The position numbers were made by a program, and so were the translations under genes. Positions 5,637-9,655 of a stretch of DNA of 9,655 nt are shown in pieces. The notes below the pieces were generated by a model that ran no database searches, was not told the DNA's origin, and saw nothing but the letters and a program-made list of their open reading frames with translations. Position 1 is the stretch's first letter; each line of letters opens with the position of its first letter. The stretch comes from CALXZG01 sp034184445 (GTDB lineage: Bacteria; Pseudomonadota; Alphaproteobacteria; CAAHEQ01; UBA3637), in assembly GCA_034184445.1 (NCBI GenBank), contig JAXFZX010000008.1, positions 1 through 9,655 on the forward strand. Direction: 5' to 3'.

Positions 5637-7689
5637 GTTTCTTCTCCTTTTGAAACGAAATAATGCGTTTAGCAGGGAATGTTATGATAATTTTCGTGCC
5701 CTTATTGACTTTGCTTTCCAAAGAAACTGTCCCTTGTTGTAGTTCTACCAACCGCTTAATCAAAACAAGGCCAAGACCTGTCCCCTTATGCTTACGCGTC
5801 ATCACATTTTCAACCTGGCTAAACGGTTGGAAAAGCATATTGAGTTTATCTTTTGGAATACCGATACCATTATCTTGGACGCAAATTCGGACATCGCCCG
5901 ATGCCAACCGCCGAATATCCAAATGAATAGAGCCACCATCTTGTGTGAACTTAATCGCATTTGAAAGCATATTTAATAAGATTTGTTTAAATGATCGTTC
6001 ATCTAAACGCAGCCTTAATGTCTTTGGTCTTAGGCTCAAAGAAATTTGTCGTTGATCTCCACCGGGATAATGCTTAGCGACCTCAATAACACTCGCTAAG
6101 AATGGAGCCAATTCAATATCTGAATCATGTAATTTGGGATGTCCCCCTTCCAAACTGGATAAATCCAAAATATCGTTAATTAAAGAAAGCAGGTATTGAC
6201 CACTGGAATAAATATAATTCATATATTCTTTATATTGTGGAGGCAATGGGCCAAAGGTTTCTGTTGTCATAACCTCAGAAAAACCTAAAATCGCATTTAG
6301 GGGAGTTCGCAATTCATGACTCATATTCGCGATAAACTCGGACTTAGATCGATTCGCATTTTCGGCAGCCAAACGTGCTTCCTGCAATGTAATAGCCTGT
6401 TTTTGAAGCAATTCTTTACTCTCTTCCAATTCACGGATTTGAAAGCGCAACCTTTCTTCGTATTGGTGGATTGCCTGTTGCGACCGACGACGCAACCGAA
6501 TAATTCCTATATTTTCACAAATTTCAGAAATCAGTTGTTGAAGTCTGAAAATCAAATTGTCTGAGAAAAATCCAACTTTATGCCCGTAAAGACTGATGAC
6601 CCCTTCAACTTTACCTTCTATAATAATCGGAAAAGCATAGGTTGATAAAACCGTTCGCTTCCCATTCCGACGAAACGATTCGCGGTAATAAGGGATATTA
6701 TGAATATCCTGAAATCCGATAGGCTTTTGCTTAATAAAGGCCTGAACGACAGCAATGTTTTGTAATTTTTTGTCTTCCAAATCAATATCATGTTTAACAT
6801 CTGGAAAATCTTGATCATCACCGACCACAAAATCCATTTTCAAATGGCGATCGTGGTAAGTCAGGAAAAAAGCCGTTTTTAATCCGTAGATACCGATAAT
6901 TTCATTCAATATCTGATGAAACAATTCATATTCATCATCATTGTCCTTAAAATTATGCAAAAGCGTCAACGCCCGAAATACCGTTTGATAATATTTTTCA
7001 AGCTCTATATTCCATGCCTCGGCGGAAAAATCTTGAAATAGCCAAACAATCCCTTCTAAGGGATGTTTTTCCTTTAACGAAAAAGTTGTTATTTGATAAA
7101 GCGACTTTTCCCCGTCCTGTTTGGTTAATAGAACCTGCAACGAACAATTTTTGCGTTTTTCCAATGCCTGATGACTTTTATCAATAATCGCACTGATTTG
7201 TTCGGGAGCCGAAAATAAAGATGTTATTCTTTGTCCAATTGACTTTTGTGGCTTAACCGATAATAGCGGTGCCATCGCCGCATTGCAACTTTGAACAATT
7301 CCATCACGCGTAATTAGCATACCGGCCGGAGCTTGATTCATCACAGAGTAATATCCGGAAATTTCCATCAAAAGTGCTTCGTTTTCATGACGCAATTCAT
7401 GAGTTGTTTTTTCCAATAAAATTTCAATATCGCGCTTCCGAAAAAATCCCAATAGCCGAAATAGACATACAAGGAGAAGAGCAAAAATAAGAATTGTAGC
7501 ATATAAAAACAAGGCATGTGAATATGATTCGCAGATTAAATATGCCTTGGGATTATCGCGTCCCAATAACCGCATGGCCGTTTCATAAGCCACAAATTCC
7601 GAAACACAAAATGACAGCGTATATATCAAAACCGCTACAAATAAATTCTTATACTTTTTCAGATAGAAAACAGTTGTACGAAATTTCAT
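5629..7689 (-). CDS. Membrane-bound PAS-GAF hybrid sensor histidine kinase
   Basis: This 686-residue kinase has two membrane segments (about 14-35 and 58-82) with only about 20 residues between them, so almost no periplasmic domain. A helical linker (85-112) leads to a PAS domain (about 112-222, with NQAPAGMLITRDGIVQSCNA), a GAF-like domain (about 235-397), a coiled coil (400-448), HisKA and HATPase_c. The phosphorylated histidine is H458 in MSHELRTPLNAILGFSE. The following FGPLPPQYKEY and LINDILDLSSLE segments resemble alphaproteobacterial PleC/DivJ-type kinases. ATP-binding elements are N573 and N577 (N box, LLNMLSNAIKFT), DNGIGI (606-611), FQPF (620-623) and KGTGLGL (635-641). There is no receiver domain and no response-regulator gene in the window, so the partner is unknown. 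It heads the operon with the binding protein and queA. AAGGGG precedes the ATG. Confidence 0.93.
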   Translation of the reverse strand: MKFRTTVFYLKKYKNLFVAVLIYTLSFCVSEFVAYETAMRLLGRDNPKAYLICESYSHALFLYATILIFALLLVCLFRLLGFFRKRDIEILLEKTTHELRHENEALLMEISGYYSVMNQAPAGMLITRDGIVQSCNAAMAPLLSVKPQKSIGQRITSLFSAPEQISAIIDKSHQALEKRKNCSLQVLLTKQDGEKSLYQITTFSLKEKHPLEGIVWLFQDFSAEAWNIELEKYYQTVFRALTLLHNFKDNDDEYELFHQILNEIIGIYGLKTAFFLTYHDRHLKMDFVVGDDQDFPDVKHDIDLEDKKLQNIAVVQAFIKQKPIGFQDIHNIPYYRESFRRNGKRTVLSTYAFPIIIEGKVEGVISLYGHKVGFFSDNLIFRLQQLISEICENIGIIRLRRRSQQAIHQYEERLRFQIRELEESKELLQKQAITLQEARLAAENANRSKSEFIANMSHELRTPLNAILGFSEVMTTETFGPLPPQYKEYMNYIYSSGQYLLSLINDILDLSSLEGGHPKLHDSDIELAPFLASVIEVAKHYPGGDQRQISLSLRPKTLRLRLDERSFKQILLNMLSNAIKFTQDGGSIHLDIRRLASGDVRICVQDNGIGIPKDKLNMLFQPFSQVENVMTRKHKGTGLGLVLIKRLVELQQGTVSLESKVNKGTKIIITFPAKRIISFQKEKKHE

Positions 7690-7711
7690 ATTTTCCCCTT
7701 TCTAAAAAGGT

Positions 7712-7740
7712 ATCATAAACCAAAAAAAATAAAAATAACA
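7712..7740 (-). promoter_or_regulatory. Possible promoter of the kinase-SBP-queA operon
   Basis: On the minus strand TATGAT (7717-7712) followed by ACC lies about 23 bp before the kinase ATG. At 17-bp spacing the -35 position reads TGTTAT, a poor match. The same TATGATACC string occurs before the TPR gene at 9080-9088, which modestly supports a -10 role. Confidence 0.35.
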
Positions 7741-7759
7741 GAAAAAAATCGCTTTCGGG

Positions 7760-7788
7760 TTGATTTTTACTAAAATTTCGTGTATAAA
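7760..7788 (+). promoter_or_regulatory. Promoter for the tRNA-Ser(CGA) precursor
   Basis: TTGATT (7760-7765) and TATAAA (7783-7788) are separated by 17 bp, the best plus-strand promoter pair in this spacer. Transcription would begin near 7795, about 200 nt before the mature tRNA. I see no comparable promoter directly before the tRNA, so the precursor would probably include the partial tRNA copy in its leader. Confidence 0.55.
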
Positions 7789-7824
7789 GAGGGGTATCTG
7801 TATGGCGTGTTTAAACAAGGCCCA

Positions 7825-7864
7825 AACAGATTGCGAGTCGTGAATATGGGAAGATGGCAGAGTG
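7825..7864 (+). repeat. 40-bp direct repeat, copy 1
   Basis: Identical to 7973-8012 over all 40 bases, at an offset of 148 bp. It contains 23 bp of flank (AACAGATTGCGAGTCGTGAA and TAT) followed by the first 17 nt of tRNA-Ser. Confidence 0.97.
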
Positions 7865-7884
7865 CGTGATAAGCGGCAGACTCG
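7848..7884 (+). pseudogene. Partial tRNA-Ser copy (5' half only)
   Basis: GGGAAGATGGCAGAGTG is identical to the start of the intact tRNA at 7996. The D-loop then differs and has one extra base, and GCGGCAGACTCG (7873-7884) again matches the tRNA (8020-8031) up to the middle of the anticodon. After that the match ends. There is no T arm (no TTCGAAT) and no matching 3' acceptor strand nearby, so it cannot form a tRNA. An ATCTGTT at 7942-7948 resembles the missing 3' anticodon strand, as if about 57 nt had been inserted in the anticodon loop, but nothing after it restores the tRNA. Confidence 0.75.
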
Positions 7885-7941
7885 CCATTGAACCGAAGGT
7901 GAAAGAATGCGAGCGCGACCTTAACAGCGCGAGCAGACAAC

Positions 7942-7979
7942 ATCTGTTGAAATTGCCTTTGCAATTTCGGATAACAGAT
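7942..7979 (+). other. Strong hairpin directly upstream of tRNA-Ser
   Basis: GAAATTGC (7949-7956) pairs with GCAATTTC (7961-7968) around a CTTT loop. The stem extends through ATCTGTT (7942-7948) with AACAGAT (7973-7979), leaving a GGAT bulge. It lacks a T run, so it is not a terminator. Its right arm is also part of the segment that can pair with the tRNA anticodon arm. Confidence 0.7.
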
Positions 7980-8042
7980 TGCGAGTCGTGAATATGGGAA
8001 GATGGCAGAGTGGTCGAATGCGGCAGACTCGAAATCTGTTAT
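7971..8042 (+). repeat. 17-nt inverted repeat: leader complementary to the tRNA anticodon arm
   Basis: ATAACAGATTGCGAGTC (7971-7987) is the reverse complement of tRNA bases 8026-8042, GACTCGAAATCTGTTAT, except at one position (G7981 against A8032). The pairing would cover the whole anticodon, the 3' strand of the anticodon stem and the start of the variable arm, with 38 nt between the arms. Copy 1 of the leader (7825-7839) carries the same 15 inner bases. Confidence 0.85.
7973..8012 (+). repeat. 40-bp direct repeat, copy 2
   Basis: Exact match to 7825-7864; it spans the immediate upstream flank and first 17 nt of the intact tRNA-Ser gene. After this point the copies differ in the D-loop and then agree again for 12 bases. 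Confidence 0.97.
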
Positions 8043-8086
8043 AGGGCTTGTCTCTATCTGGGGTTCGAATCCCCATCTTCCCGCCA
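7996..8086 (+). tRNA. tRNA-Ser (anticodon CGA)
   Basis: A 91-nt class II tRNA that decodes UCG. The acceptor strands GGGAAGA (7996-8002) and TCTTCCC (8076-8082) pair fully, followed by discriminator G and an encoded CCA (8084-8086). The anticodon stem GCAGA/TCTGT encloses loop CTCGAAA with anticodon CGA at 8030-8032. A long variable arm containing ATAG and CTAT and a T arm with TGGGG TTCGAAT CCCCA complete it. The long variable arm and discriminator G are serine features. It is preceded by a partial copy of itself. Confidence 0.96.
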
Positions 8087-8154
8087 AAAAAAGAACAAGT
8101 CACTACGAAAAGCAACTTTTTTTATTTGTTTTCAGTAATTTAATCTGGATATAT

Positions 8155-8230
8155 TGGAACTAAAATAAAAAGTGCATACTTTGTCCAACAATCGAGCTGA
8201 TAACGCAATAAGCACTTGATTTTATAAAGA
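8155..8230 (+). ncRNA. Possible small RNA or tRNA trailer ahead of the terminator
   Basis: Between the tRNA and the terminator, AAGTGC (8170-8175) and GCACTT (8212-8217) could pair across a 36-nt loop. A weak promoter-like TTGGAA lies at 8155-8160. This might be a short RNA ending at the terminator at 8231, or simply the trailer of the tRNA transcript. An A-rich then T-rich stretch at 8086-8117 is a weak alternative end for the tRNA. Evidence is slight. Confidence 0.2.
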
Positions 8231-8256
8231 AAAAATCGCCATGAAAGGCGATTTTT
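8231..8256. terminator. Bidirectional terminator between tRNA-Ser and the UDG gene
   Basis: A perfect 10-bp stem, AAAAATCGCC (8231-8240) with GGCGATTTTT (8247-8256), encloses ATGAAA. With A runs on the left and T runs on the right it can stop transcription both ways, which fits the convergent tRNA (plus) and glycosylase (minus) transcripts. Confidence 0.85.
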
Positions 8257-8313
8257 AATATTTATCAGTCCTTTAAGACAACTCACTTGTTATGTGGAAA
8301 TAAGGAGTACGCC

Positions 8314-9054
8314 TTAACTAATTTGAATTTCGTTTAATTTCTTTTGCACCTGCTGTAGGTCTTCCCAAGCCTGTTTTTTCTGCGCCGGCAATTTAATAAG
8401 AGTTGCAGGGGCAATACTGACCCGAACGGGGATCCCCTGGTAATCATGCCAAGAACCACGCGCTTTGGATAACGCTGTTATTCCCAATACAGCCCCCGAC
8501 ACATTTGCGCCAAACAACAGGATAATTTTAGGTCTTAATAATGCGATTTCTTTTTCCCAAAAAGGACGACATAGGGCAAGTTCAACATCACTTGGTTTTC
8601 TGTTTCCCGGGGGACGCCATGGGATAAGCGATGACACATAGGCATTTTGATTTAAATTAAGTCCAATTGCCAAAAGCATTTTATCTAACAATACACCGGC
8701 CGGTCCTGCCATCAAGATACCTTCCCGTTCATCGGCTGTATCGGGAGCCTCTACATAGCATAAAACATCGGGATTTTTTACACCACGTCCATTTAAAGTA
8801 TGGGCCGCCGTTTTTTTAAGGGCACATCCATCAAAATCATTACGACATTGATAAAGAGATTCTAGTGTATCAGCCCTAGCCGCTATACTTTGAGACACTT
8901 CCGATGCGATATCAGATACGCCAGATGTCGGATGCTGGTCGGGTTTTGACACAACCTTCAATGTCCGAGTTTTCAACCGGTTAATCGGGCTTTCGGATAT
9001 GGTTTCTGTAATTCCAGATAAAATATACCACTTTAATTTTTGCGTTTCATTCAT
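8314..9054 (-). CDS. Divergent family-4-like uracil-DNA glycosylase
   Basis: The 246-residue product matches the family 4 uracil-DNA glycosylase fold, which removes uracil from DNA in base-excision repair. The N-terminus (LKWYILSGITETISESPINR, 7-26) is a lineage-style extension I associate with alphaproteobacterial members. Then come FDGCALKKTA (74-83), the motif A region VEAPDTADEREG (101-112), AGPAGVLLDKML (116-127), IPWRPPGNRKPS (144-155) and a motif B region IAPATLIKLPAQKKQAW (214-230). Key departures are that motif A usually reads GEAPG but here is VEAPD, and motif B usually has HPA but here has APA at 215-217. Of the four iron-sulfur cysteines in classic members, C77 and C162 are the only likely survivors; the third position is W146. 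Fe-S loss may be usual in this lineage, but the histidine loss raises doubt about normal activity. GGAAAG precedes the ATG. Confidence 0.85.
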   Translation of the reverse strand: MNETQKLKWYILSGITETISESPINRLKTRTLKVVSKPDQHPTSGVSDIASEVSQSIAARADTLESLYQCRNDFDGCALKKTAAHTLNGRGVKNPDVLCYVEAPDTADEREGILMAGPAGVLLDKMLLAIGLNLNQNAYVSSLIPWRPPGNRKPSDVELALCRPFWEKEIALLRPKIILLFGANVSGAVLGITALSKARGSWHDYQGIPVRVSIAPATLIKLPAQKKQAWEDLQQVQKKLNEIQIS

Positions 9055-9056
9055 TT

Positions 9057-9085
9057 TTTACTTTCCAAATCATTTGAACTATGAT
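9057..9085 (+). promoter_or_regulatory. Putative promoter of the TPR gene
   Basis: TTTACT (9057-9062) and TATGAT (9080-9085) are 17 bp apart in the 61-bp spacer between two divergent genes. Transcription would begin near 9092, leaving a leader of about 24 nt that includes the ribosome binding site. Any promoter for the glycosylase must share this spacer, but none stands out. Confidence 0.5.
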
Positions 9086-9115
9086 ACCATAAACGAACAC
9101 AAAAAGGAAGAAAAA

Positions 9116-9655
9116 ATGAAAAAAAAGAAAAGATACACATTTTTATGGTTTGTTTTAAATTGTGCCTGCTGGGGAATAGCGGGAGTTCTAGGCTATGACT
9201 TAATATACCGGATGCAACAGGAGCCACACATTACATACATTGCCCCAGAAATTCCTCTAGAACATACAAAATATGGGGATTATTTGGTGGGATTGATGGC
9301 TAAGGAAAACCACGACTATGCCAAAATGACTTTAGCATTTGAAAGTGCCCTAAGCAACGATCCGGACAATATTAAATTGAAAAAAAATGTGTATTTGTTA
9401 AAGGCTATTCGTGGGGATATTGATGCAGTTCTACCCCTTGCCAAAGATTTAAATACCCTGCGCCAGGCGGAATTATTAACAGACTATGTCTTAATTGCCG
9501 AAGCCTTTCATAACAAATCATATGATACGGCAACACATCTATTATCCGATAAACCTGCGTATGGGGCGGATCGGATTTTAAAGCCGGCCTTAAACGCATG
9601 GATTGCTGTGGGTCAAAATGATAGGGTTAAGGCCGAAAAATTCTTAGCCGAATTA
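9116..9655 (+). CDS. Membrane-anchored TPR-repeat protein, N-terminal part (cut by window edge)
   Basis: From the ATG at 9116 the frame stays open for 180 codons to the window end. A basic start (MKKKKRYTF) and a hydrophobic stretch (about 8-28) indicate a signal anchor or uncleaved signal. After a short linker, helical repeats follow: GDYLVGLMAKENHDYAKM then LAFESALSNDPDNIKLKK (about 54-90) is a clear TPR unit, and later segments such as LLKAIRGDIDAVLPLAKDL and LLTDYVLIAEAFHNKSYDTA continue the pattern. TPR arrays mediate protein-protein contacts; the partner is unknown. The pattern recalls alphaproteobacterial TPR proteins with YxxALxxDPxNxxL repeats that I remember near uracil-DNA glycosylase genes. 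The AGGAAG at 9105-9110 is a good ribosome binding site. The number of repeats and the C-terminus cannot be seen. Confidence 0.85.
   Translation, partial: MKKKKRYTFLWFVLNCACWGIAGVLGYDLIYRMQQEPHITYIAPEIPLEHTKYGDYLVGLMAKENHDYAKMTLAFESALSNDPDNIKLKKNVYLLKAIRGDIDAVLPLAKDLNTLRQAELLTDYVLIAEAFHNKSYDTATHLLSDKPAYGADRILKPALNAWIAVGQNDRVKAEKFLAEL

Larger units (their letters stand above)
7690..7995. other. 306-bp gene-free region upstream of tRNA-Ser
   Basis: No convincing protein gene lies here. From left to right it holds the kinase leader and its possible promoter (7690-7740), a plus-strand promoter (7760-7788), a 10-bp palindrome TGTTTAAACA (7808-7817), a copy of the tRNA 5' half with its flank (7825-7884), a structured stretch richer in G and C with the direct repeat AGCGCGA (7912-7918 and 7926-7932), and a hairpin (7942-7979) directly before the tRNA. 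Reading frames on the minus strand here are antisense to tRNA sequence. Confidence 0.7.

Noticed and set aside
7795..7995. Known RNAs such as SRP RNA, RNase P RNA or tmRNA
   Set aside because: The conserved core sequences of these RNAs that I can recall are absent from this stretch.
7825..8012. Attachment-site duplication from an integrated mobile element
   Set aside because: The repeated part is the 5' half and upstream flank, the repeats are only 148 bp apart, and no integrase or cargo gene lies between or near them.
7848..8082. A split or intron-containing tRNA made from copy 1 and the 3' end of the intact tRNA
   Set aside because: The intact tRNA between them is complete by itself, copy 1 lacks a T arm, and no intron structure is visible around the anticodon break.
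7770..8115. Minus-strand reading frames across the tRNA region, one beginning MAGRWGFEPQIETSP
   Set aside because: They are antisense translations of tRNA-Ser and its partial copy. Such frames recur in databases as spurious proteins opposite tRNA-Ser genes, and no ribosome binding site or coding signal supports them.

Overview
The window looks like ordinary chromosome from an AT-rich alphaproteobacterium, probably near Rhodospirillales or related uncultured or host-associated lineages. This rests on three points: a PleC/DivJ-like HisKA region in the kinase, a uracil-DNA glycosylase with the N-terminal style I associate with alphaproteobacteria, and that gene lying divergent to a membrane-anchored TPR protein. 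The order is inferred, not shown. No transposase, integrase, phage gene or CRISPR array is visible.

Layout. Position 1-183 (minus) is the 5' end of gpmI (glycolysis), cut by the window edge. A divergent AT-rich spacer leads into a plus-strand pair: a stand-alone EAL cyclic-di-GMP phosphodiesterase and a TrhP-type U32 tRNA-hydroxylation protein, overlapping by 8 nt. Next come a monocistronic DUF2934 small basic protein with its own promoter and a strong terminator, and a DUF1189-like membrane protein. This last gene converges on a minus-strand operon read as sensor histidine kinase, then periplasmic family-3 solute-binding protein, then queA (queuosine synthesis), with 8-nt and 4-nt overlaps. 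A 306-bp gene-free region follows, then tRNA-Ser(CGA) on the plus strand. A bidirectional terminator separates the tRNA from a minus-strand family-4-like uracil-DNA glycosylase, which diverges from a TPR protein cut by the right edge.

How the genes relate. Two operons each end with a tRNA-modification gene (trhP, queA) coupled to signalling genes (EAL; kinase plus binding protein). The kinase has almost no periplasmic domain and the binding protein has no transporter beside it, so they may work together as sensor and ligand-binding partner.

The most unusual region is 7760-8086. A good promoter drives a leader that holds a duplicated 5' half of the tRNA-Ser with its upstream flank (40-bp exact repeat, 148 bp apart). 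The leader just before the real tRNA (7971-7987) is complementary at 16 of 17 positions to the tRNA anticodon arm (8026-8042). Part of the same leader segment can instead pair with an upstream hairpin arm, so mutually exclusive folds are possible. This could be a tRNA-precursor switch or simply a rearrangement scar. The glycosylase has lost the usual motif histidine and most family-4 iron-sulfur cysteines and is also worth a second look.
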